Shown: positions 1-6,350 of the stretch, one piece after another
Layout of the letters: every line of letters starts with the position of its first letter
Position numbering within the stretch: the stretch's first letter is position 1
NCBI GenBank assembly: GCA_016840645.1
Contig: JAEORY010000095.1
Span: 1-10,758, forward strand
Source: Candidatus Borrarchaeota archaeon
GTDB taxonomy: Archaea > Asgardarchaeota > Sifarchaeia > Borrarchaeales > Borrarchaeaceae
DNA: 10,758 nucleotides
Reading direction: 5' to 3'
The notes under the pieces: generated by a model
Databases searched by the model: none
The model's input: the letters and a program-made list of their open reading frames with translations, nothing else
Told to the model about the DNA's origin: nothing
Translations under genes and position numbers: made by a program

Positions 1-553
1 ATAAAAGTGCCCATGGAACACCTGGGAGTCCAATTGCTAAGATAGAAAGCAATAGAATGTCTCTCCACTCTGTTGTAGTTAGCTTGGGAAGTATATTAAG
101 CACTACTGGATCAGTGAAAAACTCATAACGAGTATCGTTCTCATCCATAAATGTAATCTTTGCCCCAGGTAATGTATAATTTCCAGATTTCTCGGGACGA
201 AGGACATAATACGCGGAAACATTCTGTTTAACACCTAGTTCAATTCCGTCGACAAGACTTAAATTGCCTGGATCTATTTCTGTAAAGCTCCAGAAAGGAA
301 GAGCTGCTTCTGTTATTGCAAGATCAAAGATCGTTTCATTTACGCTTTCAGGGTTCTTGATTTCAACCGTAACTGTTACATTGGAGTCGACAAAAGTTTC
401 TTTCGGCTTAACAGTTTTCGTTACGTTCAGAAAATCCTTTCCACTTAGCACTTCCTCCTCTTGGCCAGCTACCAATTCAATATTTTGCATTGGTGTTATA
501 GGAATCGTAAAACACAACATTACTATGAAAAATAGTGCCCACTTATGTCTCAC
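1..553 (-). CDS. TRAP-beta (SSR2)-like secreted/membrane protein, 3' end off the window
   Basis: The minus strand is open from a GTG at 553 to the window edge, giving 184 residues with no stop. The N-terminus (RHKWALFFIVMLCFTIPI) is a signal peptide. A beta-sandwich-like extracellular domain follows, with many N-glycosylation sequons (NVT, NET, NLS, NVS, NYT, NDT), and then a hydrophobic segment starting near residue 165 (DILLLSILAIGLPGVPWALL). Order and length match eukaryotic TRAP-beta, an ER translocon-associated subunit of about 180 residues. I also see local matches, notably NVSAYYVLRPEKSGNYTL against the NVS...VLRP.K.G stretch of SSR2, and the glycine/proline-rich membrane helix. A generic CARDB-like adhesion domain is the alternative. 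The GTG at 553 follows AGGTG at good spacing; the in-frame GTG at 562 lacks one and has a stop just upstream. The role at the archaeal translocon is inferred only. Confidence 0.6.
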   Translation of the reverse strand, partial: MRHKWALFFIVMLCFTIPITPMQNIELVAGQEEEVLSGKDFLNVTKTVKPKETFVDSNVTVTVEIKNPESVNETIFDLAITEAALPFWSFTEIDPGNLSLVDGIELGVKQNVSAYYVLRPEKSGNYTLPGAKITFMDENDTRYEFFTDPVVLNILPKLTTTEWRDILLLSILAIGLPGVPWALL

Positions 554-650
554 TTTATGCACCTTTCATTAAACTTCTGGAGAACCAGTTTCATGAATCA
601 CTACTTAAATCTTTGGAGTGGTTACTGTGACTAAGCAAATTTTTCTTTTA

Positions 651-670
651 AAGGTTTATACCCCTATAAA
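651..670. promoter_or_regulatory. Candidate divergent TATA-box promoter
   Basis: TTTATA and TATAAA form a perfect inverted repeat around CCCC at 655-670. On the plus strand it is preceded by AAAGG, which fits an archaeal BRE. It lies roughly midway between the divergent genes starting at 553 (minus) and 809 (plus), so one TATA half could serve each direction with leaders of about 90-120 bases. A second AT-rich candidate for the plus gene is TTAAATATG near 719. No promoter was tested. Confidence 0.35.
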
Positions 671-808
671 GGTGTGAGGGGGCTGAACTTTTCAATTCAA
701 TGCGTTAATAAGAAACATTAAATATGTGGTATAACTTAATCTCTGCAATAGATCAATCAAATTAAGCAACAAATGAATTCAAAAATGAATTTGTTGGGTG
801 ATGTTTCT

Positions 809-1336
809 ATGAATAGGTTTGAACATAAATTTTGGGCATGCATAGCCTTTACAATTGTGTTTCTAGTGTATTTTTTCTTCGGTACTGGAGCCATTAGATT
901 GGCGGCCATAAATGCGTCAGTTCTTGGATATTTGGTAGTTATCGCGGCTTCACACGCCCCTGACGTGGATCTCGACTTTGGTATTCGGTATCATCGATCT
1001 CCAATCACTCATTCTCCTCTAATCCCCGCTGTATTATTCGTATTTTATTTTTTGACGAGTTTTGAGTTCGGGGTTTTGTTTCTTTTAGCCGCCTTCTTCA
1101 TCGGTTATAGCTCGCATCTTTTCCTCGATTTGATTCCACCTACAGGATCAGCCTTTGGATCTCGCGTTTCAAAATGGTTTGAACAACGGTTGAAAGGTGG
1201 AGCCCCTGGAGACATTCGCGGAATACCAGAAAAATATGAGAGAAATTGGCTGAAGATATCAGGGATTATCGTAGCAATTTTCTTTGTACTTACCTTATTA
1301 CTGGCTCATCAGTTTATACCGACTATTCCTATCTAA
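809..1336 (+). CDS. YdjM-family (DUF457) membrane metal-dependent hydrolase
   Basis: The 175-residue protein carries the signature of the YdjM/LexA-binding inner-membrane hydrolase family: SHAPDVDLDF, then YHRSPITHSPL, then SSHLFLDLIPPTG. These supply the conserved His and Asp residues expected to bind metal. Three to four hydrophobic helices surround them (near residues 7-30, 35-47, 70-105 and 150-170), so it is an integral membrane protein. The substrate of this family is not established. I place the start at ATG 809 because GGTGAT (797-802), the classic archaeal ribosome site, lies 6 bases upstream. In-frame ATGs at 773 and 785 would add 12 or 8 residues but have no such site. The next gene begins 45 bases after the stop, so the two may be co-transcribed. 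Confidence 0.85.
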   Translation: MNRFEHKFWACIAFTIVFLVYFFFGTGAIRLAAINASVLGYLVVIAASHAPDVDLDFGIRYHRSPITHSPLIPAVLFVFYFLTSFEFGVLFLLAAFFIGYSSHLFLDLIPPTGSAFGSRVSKWFEQRLKGGAPGDIRGIPEKYERNWLKISGIIVAIFFVLTLLLAHQFIPTIPI

Positions 1337-1381
1337 GTTCTACTGAATATTCATTAGTTGTACATAACAACGGTGGTGTGT

Positions 1382-2224
1382 ATGAGTGAAAAAGGGTTTA
1401 ATCAACCCGCCCATTTTTTAAATTCCGCAGAATTTTGTCTAAAGAACAATGACCCCACGGGTGCGGTCGATAACTATATTCGGGCTGCATCAGCCTATTA
1501 TCAGGATTTACAAGAATATAAAAATGCTGCAAAATACTATTCATCAGCTTTGCGGATAATTGAGCAAGAAACTTCAGACACTGCAATGTTAGATAGCGGA
1601 GAACTCTTAAATTTGTATAAATTACTCCTTGCAAAGAATGCGTGTCTTCTTAACTTAGGCCTCATCCATATCTTGCTTCAGAAGCCCTCCTTAGCAAAAA
1701 TATTCTTCATTGAAAGTCATAAGCCACTTAACATGGCAAATTCAATATTAAAAGATCACAAAGATTATTTCTCTAATTTAATTGATCCTCAAATAAAAGA
1801 TATTGTAGGTATAACACCACTTCAATCAGAACTGCTAACATTTGGCTTTAGTTCATCTGTCTTCTCTTTTTTTAGCTCCATATTGGATAATGATGCTGAA
1901 AGGATTACAGAGTATCTAACTAGACTCAAAAAGTTAGAAGAGCTTTTCGTATCTGATTATTTTGAATCAAATGATAATTCGTTTTTTACTCTACTAGAGA
2001 AACTTTCTGAAAGTATTTCAGAAAAAAATCTAAGTGTATTCAATAAAACTAGGGCTATATTGGAAGGCTTTTACTTTAATCGCCACACTAGTTCCGTAGC
2101 TGATACAGAAAACCAAATCCGTATTACTTTACTTGATAGCTTTCTTATTGCTTTTGAAGATGAACTCATGAAGGTTTTCGAGTCTCTAGAAAAATTATTT
2201 TCGACCAAACCTGATGAGAATTAA
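1382..2224 (+). CDS. TPR-like helical repeat protein
   Basis: The product is a soluble 280-residue protein with no signal peptide or membrane helix. Residues about 8-65 look like two TPR-type helix pairs (FLNSAEFCLKNNDPTGAVDN, then AASAYY and YKNAAKYYSSALRIIEQE). The pattern resembles TPR proteins of the SNAP type. The rest is predicted to be helical, with no motif I recognise. A scaffold or adaptor role would be typical of such folds, but no partner is evident. The start is ATG 1382, preceded by GGTGGT at 1372-1377; an upstream in-frame ATG at 1358 has no ribosome site. The gene following it in the same direction, at 3861, has the same CGGTGGT ribosome site. The IscB element now separates the two, so they may once have been adjacent. 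Confidence 0.65.
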   Translation: MSEKGFNQPAHFLNSAEFCLKNNDPTGAVDNYIRAASAYYQDLQEYKNAAKYYSSALRIIEQETSDTAMLDSGELLNLYKLLLAKNACLLNLGLIHILLQKPSLAKIFFIESHKPLNMANSILKDHKDYFSNLIDPQIKDIVGITPLQSELLTFGFSSSVFSFFSSILDNDAERITEYLTRLKKLEELFVSDYFESNDNSFFTLLEKLSESISEKNLSVFNKTRAILEGFYFNRHTSSVADTENQIRITLLDSFLIAFEDELMKVFESLEKLFSTKPDEN

Positions 2225-2239
2225 TCGCCTGATAGGCGA
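2225..2239 (+). terminator. Short hairpin directly after the TPR-like gene
   Basis: TCGCCT and AGGCGA pair around a GAT loop, starting at the base after the stop codon. There is no clear T tract behind it, so it may be a 3'-end stabilising structure rather than a true terminator. Confidence 0.3.
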
Positions 2240-2288
2240 AATATTGAAAAATTCAGTGATAATGTGAATCTCTACTCAAGTTGTTAAC

Positions 2289-2296
2289 TATTTATC
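2289..2296 (+). promoter_or_regulatory. Candidate TATA box for the omega RNA
   Basis: TATTTATC is centred near 2292. An archaeal start about 26 bases downstream would fall near 2318. That is where a guide of roughly 16 bases should begin if the RNA scaffold starts at the hairpin at 2335. The match in spacing is suggestive only, because the region is AT-rich. Confidence 0.3.
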
Positions 2297-2334
2297 GATC
2301 GATTAACATGCATTTTGAGGGATTCTGTCAATCA

Positions 2335-2354
2335 CCCCCTAACAAGTTAGGGGG
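2335..2354 (+). repeat. Left-end hairpin of the IscB element
   Basis: CCCCCTAA and TTAGGGGG form 8 base pairs around CAAG. It doubles as the first helix of the omega RNA. Its counterpart at 3822-3841 differs by a compensatory T-A to C-G change, which preserves pairing. Confidence 0.8.
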
Positions 2355-2560
2355 CTTGTTCCGTGAGGGGCGAGAGTAATTGGTTGATTAGCCTAAGAGA
2401 GGTCAGGTATATGACTATATCTAAGTTATCAGGAGAGTTAAAGAACACACCAAGGGATGCTTCTCTAGTCCCTTGCTCTGTAAACGGTGGTTTAAACAGA
2501 GAGGAAACTCTCAGTGATCACCGTAGAGTACTGACTGATAACCTTGGCGAAGAGAACCGA

Positions 2561-2586
2561 CCTCCTGTAACGCACGTTAAAGGAGG
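2561..2586 (+). promoter_or_regulatory. 3' omega RNA hairpin masking the IscB Shine-Dalgarno
   Basis: CCTCCT (2561-2566) pairs with AGGAGG (2581-2586), the ribosome site of iscB. TAAC (2568-2571) and GTTA (2576-2579) pair inside it around a GCAC loop. AGGAGG lies 9 bases before the TTG start at 2596. An alternative helix, GAGGTC 2399-2404 with GACCTC 2559-2564, uses the same CCTC bases and would release the site. Translation control is inferred. Confidence 0.55.
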
Positions 2587-2595
2587 AGATAGGAC

Positions 2596-3807
2596 TTGAG
2601 AGTACCTATCTACGTGTTGAACATCAGGGGGCAACCCCTCATGCCTACAACACAACATAACGGCAAGCAGTTGTTAAAAGAAGGAAAGGCTACAGTTGTA
2701 AAACGGTGTCCTTTCACTATTCAGTTGAACTATGCCACTGGAGAGGCTACACAACTGATTAAATTAGGAATGGATATAGGATTTACGAATATTGGATTTA
2801 GCGCCAAGACTGACAAACTAGAAGTCATCAGTGGGACGTTGCGCTTGCGAAAGGATGTGTCTAAAAAGCTAGAGGAAAAACGGATATATCGTAGAACTCG
2901 CAGAGGCAGATTAGGGCATAGACCACCACGATTTAATAATCGTACGCGTCCTGAAGAGTGGTTAGCTCCTAGTACTCAGCATAGGCAGGATTCACATATT
3001 CGATTAGTTGAAATACTTGAAACGCTACTCCCTATATCCTACAAAAGGGTGGAGGTGGCGAATTTCGACACACAGAAAATGCAGTACCCAGAAATTACAG
3101 GAGTAGCATATCAGCAGGGCACACTTCAAGGCTACGAAGTGAGAGAATATCTATTAGAGAAATGGGGGCGAAAGTGCTCCTATTGTGGTAAAACAAACAT
3201 CCCTTTAGAAGTCGAGCATATCGTCCCGAAAAGTAGAGGTGGGACAGATCGCATGTCGAATTTGACGATCTCATGTAGGAAATGTAACCTTGAAAAAGGC
3301 ACTCAGACCGCCGAGGAGTTTGGGTATCCAAACCTCCAGCACCAGGCAAAACAACTGCTTAAAGCACCATCAGGTCTGAATACTATTCGCCAGAGGATAG
3401 TAGAACAGTTAGGTGCAGAACATACGTACGGATACGTCACTAAATACCAGCGTAACAAGTTAGGGCTGGAAAAGTCTCATGTTAATGATGCGTTTGTTAT
3501 TGCTGGAGGAGGAACGGATCAAGAACGTTGCCGACCGTATGAGGTGATGCAAGTGAGACGCAATAATCGTTCTCTACAGACGAATAGAAAGGGTTATAAG
3601 AGAGCTATTAGAAAAAATCACTATGCCCTACAACCGTATGATCTTGTGAAGTATAACAATAGATTGTATAGAATAAAAGGAGTCCATTGTTACGGAAAGC
3701 GAGTTATTTTGGAAAATCCTAAAGGAAAAAATCCAAGTGTTGCAATTAAAAAAATAGAGTTGATTAAATATGGAAAAGGGCTATTATTTACCTTCAAAAA
3801 CACTTAA
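2596..3807 (+). CDS. iscB: IscB: RNA-guided RuvC/HNH nuclease, ancestor-type relative of Cas9
   Basis: The 403-residue protein has the full IscB order. First is an N-terminal PLMP domain (VLNIRGQPLMP, residues 8-17). RuvC-I follows (LGMDIGFTNIGFSA, Asp60), then an Arg-rich bridge helix (about 98-118, RRTRRGRLGHRPPRFNNR). RuvC-II is VEVANFD, Glu153. A zinc HNH domain spans about 194-235, with Cys194/197 and 227/230, EHIVPKSRGG with His208, Asn222 and Asn231. RuvC-III is HVNDAF, His295/Asp298. The C-terminal domain of about 80 residues should read the target-adjacent motif. All catalytic residues are present, so it should be active. Family members cut double-stranded DNA guided by omega RNA. 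The start is TTG 2596: it gives the standard N-terminus and follows AGGAGG. The stop is 15 bases before the right-end hairpin. Confidence 0.95.
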   Translation: MRVPIYVLNIRGQPLMPTTQHNGKQLLKEGKATVVKRCPFTIQLNYATGEATQLIKLGMDIGFTNIGFSAKTDKLEVISGTLRLRKDVSKKLEEKRIYRRTRRGRLGHRPPRFNNRTRPEEWLAPSTQHRQDSHIRLVEILETLLPISYKRVEVANFDTQKMQYPEITGVAYQQGTLQGYEVREYLLEKWGRKCSYCGKTNIPLEVEHIVPKSRGGTDRMSNLTISCRKCNLEKGTQTAEEFGYPNLQHQAKQLLKAPSGLNTIRQRIVEQLGAEHTYGYVTKYQRNKLGLEKSHVNDAFVIAGGGTDQERCRPYEVMQVRRNNRSLQTNRKGYKRAIRKNHYALQPYDLVKYNNRLYRIKGVHCYGKRVILENPKGKNPSVAIKKIELIKYGKGLLFTFKNT

Positions 3808-3821
3808 TGAGCGCAATTCCT

Positions 3822-3841
3822 CCCCCCAACAAGTTGGGGGG
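3822..3841 (+). repeat. Right-end hairpin of the IscB element
   Basis: CCCCCCAA and TTGGGGGG form 8 base pairs around CAAG, the same loop as the left-end hairpin. It is followed by GTCTCCTTGCGG, which resembles the G-rich, CTTCC-containing tail of the solo end at 9963-10008. It lies 19 bases before the start codon of the next gene and could affect its translation. Confidence 0.7.
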
Positions 3842-3860
3842 TCTCCTTGCGGTGGTAATT

Positions 3861-5198
3861 ATGAAAGAATGGAATGACCTTATTAACAATTTATCAAAAA
3901 ACTATTCACAACTCTATCATCAAGGTATCACACATTCAGCTCTTAGAACACTCCAAACACTAACAAATCGCACAAGAAGTATGACTAATTTTTTGCGAGG
4001 AAAAGTAAATGAACAAATAATAAATCAAATTGAGGCATTTGCAGAATATCTTGGTTGGATATCCCAAGAAGTTCCTCAAGATTCCAATTTGGTTTCCTAT
4101 CTATATTGGACGTTGAATCAGCTTATTTCTCTTCTTACAAGGGTTGTTTATACGACAAATTTCGGCTATCGACGAGATAGGCGCTATTTCCCATTTATTT
4201 TCATATTTTGGCGACCCTGGGGAGGTTGGTGGTGTGGATGGAGTATTTTCTATTTATTGCGACTATCAAATTATAGACTATCTAGATTAATGGGGACAAG
4301 TATTCGAAGAGGTACAGTTGACCCGAAAATAGTCCCGTTTTTGCAGTATTTGTCCTCTCAGACCCAATTTATCTTGAAAGGTATCCCAAAAGAACTTTCT
4401 GAACTTCTAGACACAAATCTTACCGAACGTATAGTTGCTCAATCACAAGAAATTGCATCAACAGTCGAAAAAATTTCAAAAGATCTGAAAATTCCAGAAG
4501 GACTTAACCTCCAAAATATAGACACGTTATTTGGTCAAATTAATACAAGCATTGACCAAATGACTCAGCAGATTAGTCCTTGGCTAATCAATTCATTTTC
4601 AGAGATTGCAGATTCCGTCCAAAGCCTGATTAAAGAAGCAAAGAATGCAGGATCAATTCTACCAGAAGCTGCATATCAATTAAAATCAATTATTCCAGAA
4701 GCTGAGTCTATTTATGTGAATATCTCTCAAACGCTTCGTGAAAAAATTGGAGAACAATCCCTCGATAGAATACATGAAAATTTAACAAAAGTTGCAGATG
4801 TAACTAATTCGATTTTCACTCAAATCGAGGGAAAACTTGCTAGCATCCCCGTTCAAAGACTTGAAGAATTAACTCCAGCATTAACTCAATTAGGCTCAGT
4901 AAGCGGTGAACTTCTTGGTAAAATGAAGATAGATCCAAAAATACTTAGCAAAATGGGTACTACACTTCAAAAAGGTAAAATCCCAGCAATTACACAATGG
5001 GTATTACCAGGAGTTTCATCGGTTGAGATTGGCTCAAAACTCTTAAAAACTACTGATGCTGCAGCGTTAGTTAAAAAAATAGACCCTTCAAAACTTGCAG
5101 TAGTCCATAAGATGACTAGGCAAACTGCCAATTTTGGTTCAGGCCTAAAAGAAGCTGCAAAGATCTTAGCAAAGATATTACAAGGTTTTAGATTCTAA
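3861..5198 (+). CDS. Unknown helical protein with Trp-rich hydrophobic segment
   Basis: I do not recognise this 445-residue protein. Residues 1-100 are helical. Residues 109-133 are a hydrophobic, aromatic stretch with Trp at 117, 120, 123, 124 and 127 (IFWRPWGGWWCGW), preceded by RRDRR. This could be a short membrane-inserted or re-entrant segment. Residues about 165-445 are a long run of amphipathic helices rich in Gln, Ser, Ile and Leu, with loose internal repeats (SILPEA near 265, SIIPEA near 276). This suggests an elongated rod or membrane-surface protein. There is no signal peptide or enzyme motif. The start is ATG 3861, because GGTGGT at 3851-3856 lies 4 bases upstream; an in-frame ATG at 3807 would add 18 residues translated from the IscB element's right end. 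It ends 25 bases from the convergent gene. Confidence 0.65.
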   Translation: MKEWNDLINNLSKNYSQLYHQGITHSALRTLQTLTNRTRSMTNFLRGKVNEQIINQIEAFAEYLGWISQEVPQDSNLVSYLYWTLNQLISLLTRVVYTTNFGYRRDRRYFPFIFIFWRPWGGWWCGWSIFYLLRLSNYRLSRLMGTSIRRGTVDPKIVPFLQYLSSQTQFILKGIPKELSELLDTNLTERIVAQSQEIASTVEKISKDLKIPEGLNLQNIDTLFGQINTSIDQMTQQISPWLINSFSEIADSVQSLIKEAKNAGSILPEAAYQLKSIIPEAESIYVNISQTLREKIGEQSLDRIHENLTKVADVTNSIFTQIEGKLASIPVQRLEELTPALTQLGSVSGELLGKMKIDPKILSKMGTTLQKGKIPAITQWVLPGVSSVEIGSKLLKTTDAAALVKKIDPSKLAVVHKMTRQTANFGSGLKEAAKILAKILQGFRF

Positions 5199-5203
5199 AT
5201 ACA

Positions 5204-5217
5204 TTTCCTTTTTATTT
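5204..5217 (+). terminator. T-rich tract after the Trp-rich gene
   Basis: TTTCCTTTTTATTT follows the stop codon by 5 bases, in the short gap between convergent genes. Archaeal RNA polymerase commonly terminates at such T-rich tracts without a hairpin. Confidence 0.45.
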
Positions 5218-5223
5218 ACAAGA

Positions 5224-6261
5224 TTAGGCATAATAAACGGAACTTTCACTGTCTAATAAATGTTGCTTTAGCGTCTCAATAAATATAGTACTTGATAAAA
5301 CACCAGATGCCAACAGTTTATTTGCTTGAAAGTATGTTTTTGCTTTTAATTCTGCCACTTCATAGGAATAAAGGGGTAGGATCCCCCAAAAATTCCCTCC
5401 CTCATCATGAAGTGCATAAATTAAACCCACGAATTGACTTTGTTTAATCTTGTTTTCATTTACTATTTGTGTTGACGTTTTCTTGTCACTTAAGGTTTTA
5501 ATGTAAATAAGCTTATTGTACGAGTCTATACTTGTATTAATTGCATGAAAATAAGCTTTTTCATTAATATAGTTGTGCATAGAGGGCAACATTACGTAAA
5601 CTAAATCAACACGCAGATCTTCCTTCTCTCTATTTTGAAATATAGTTTTTGAGAGATTCATATTACTCGCACTTGCTTCAACATGCTTTATCAAGGAGTG
5701 AGCAATATTAATGAGAGGCTGCTTTTTTCTACGAAGTTGAGCTCCTGTTTGATCGTTTTTTGCAAGTTCAAGAAATCTCTCAAAAAGATGGATACAATAG
5801 CTTGAAGCATAACTATCGACAATTTGACGATATGCCGAAACATTTTGTAAACGAGCCATCTCTAAAAACGATTCAGCGCCTATGAGGAACCTAACAGCAT
5901 ACATAATCCATTCAATTCCTTTAGAAGTAGTAATCTCATCAATAACTTGATCTATCAATAACTTTGATCGATTCACAGCTTGCTTTGCTTCATTAAATTT
6001 ATTATCGAAGAAAACTTTGTCAGATCTAAGATCCTGATTCATAAGAAACGCTTTTATGGCCTCTAACTCAGGTTTGTACTTTATTGTTTCGTGAATTTGC
6101 GAGAGATATTTATCTTTTAGATCAATAACAGTGTCATATGCTTTGTTTATCCTTGCATAAGCATCCCTTAGATGGGGAGGAGTAGTAGGACGAATTATTG
6201 ATTGCAATTCGTCTAATAATTCTTGGGTTTCATTTAATTTATCCTGCACAAAAGGAGACAA
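5224..6261 (-). CDS. Unknown helical cytoplasmic protein
   Basis: This is a soluble, charged, mostly helical protein of 345 residues (from TTG 6261) with no motif, signal or membrane helix that I recognise. Residues 1-110 look like paired amphipathic helices (LNETQELLDELQSIIRP; NKAYDTVIDLKDKYLSQ). The remainder resembles an alpha-solenoid or a helical bundle, with a more mixed C-terminus (FVGLIYALHDEGGNFWGILPLYSYEV). The start is doubtful. TTG 6261 has only a weak AAGGA 12 bases upstream. The frame stays open for another 16 codons (IEGIEIETETLYPEGLVTL) to a TAA, with no ATG, GTG or TTG. A strong GAGGGGAT (6315-6308) lies just before an ATA at 6303. It faces the Trp-rich gene tail to tail and has its own candidate promoter at 6351-6362. 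Confidence 0.65.
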   Translation of the reverse strand: MSPFVQDKLNETQELLDELQSIIRPTTPPHLRDAYARINKAYDTVIDLKDKYLSQIHETIKYKPELEAIKAFLMNQDLRSDKVFFDNKFNEAKQAVNRSKLLIDQVIDEITTSKGIEWIMYAVRFLIGAESFLEMARLQNVSAYRQIVDSYASSYCIHLFERFLELAKNDQTGAQLRRKKQPLINIAHSLIKHVEASASNMNLSKTIFQNREKEDLRVDLVYVMLPSMHNYINEKAYFHAINTSIDSYNKLIYIKTLSDKKTSTQIVNENKIKQSQFVGLIYALHDEGGNFWGILPLYSYEVAELKAKTYFQANKLLASGVLSSTIFIETLKQHLLDSESSVYYA

Positions 6262-6350
6262 TAGCGTTACTAATCCTTCTGGATATAGAGTTTCGGTTTC
6301 TATTTCAATCCCCTCAATTTAAGTTATAATAAAATTAACCTAATTGACTT

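Larger units (their letters stand above)
2317..2595 (+). ncRNA. IscB omega RNA (HEARO RNA): guide plus scaffold
   Basis: The roughly 260 bases in front of IscB fold into many helices by eye. These are: 2335-2354 (8 bp, CAAG loop); 2355-2374 (8 bp with G-U pairs, GUGA GNRA loop), stacked directly on the first; 2382-2393; 2402-2415; 2451-2475 (CAAGGGA/TCCCTTG); 2484-2489 with 2519-2524 (ACGGTG/CACCGT), enclosing 2499-2512 (GAGAG, GAAA loop, CTCTC); a long-range helix GTTATCAG 2425-2432 with CTGATAAC 2535-2542; and a 3' hairpin 2561-2586. Known IscB omega RNAs lie in this position, carry the guide at their 5' end and run into the IscB ribosome site. The guide would be about 2317-2332, outside the element. 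Exact RNA ends are inferred. A 78-codon ORF here is incidental. Confidence 0.8.
2333..3860 (+). mobile_element. IscB (ISC-type, IS200/IS605-related) insertion, no own transposase
   Basis: This unit has a left hairpin (2335-2354), the omega RNA, iscB and a right hairpin (3822-3841). The two hairpins share the design CCCCC(T/C)AA, loop CAAG, TT(A/G)GGGGG, which argues that they are paired ends of one element. No TnpA (Y1 HUH) transposase is encoded, so movement would need one in trans. The coding part is visibly less AT-rich than its neighbours, consistent with arrival by transfer. Precise ends are uncertain by several bases. The left end is set at the point where the scaffold begins. The right end could be just before the CGGTGGT at 3850 or at the ATGA at 3861. 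Confidence 0.7.

Noticed and set aside
264..572. 102-codon plus-strand ORF
   Set aside because: It is antisense to the TRAP-beta-like gene, whose minus frame has a signal peptide, family-like motifs and a membrane helix; the plus translation has none.
773..808. Longer start for the YdjM-type protein
   Set aside because: There is no ribosome site before ATG 773 or ATG 785, while GGTGAT is ideally placed for ATG 809.
1398..1634. Minus-strand 78-codon ORF
   Set aside because: It is antisense to the TPR-like gene and shows no domain or ribosome site.
2363..2599. 78-codon ORF between the TPR-like gene and iscB
   Set aside because: It lies wholly in the structured omega RNA, its start falls in a hairpin loop, it has no ribosome site and it overlaps the iscB start.
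3095..3349. Minus-strand ORF inside iscB
   Set aside because: It is a shadow of the conserved RuvC-II/HNH region of iscB.
3807..3860. Longer start for the Trp-rich protein
   Set aside because: The extra 18 residues would be translated from the IscB right-end hairpin; the ATG at 3861 has a proper ribosome site.
2225..3860. CRISPR array or Cas9 locus
   Set aside because: The nuclease is IscB-sized and has the PLMP domain; there are no regularly spaced repeats, tracrRNA or cas1/cas2 genes.
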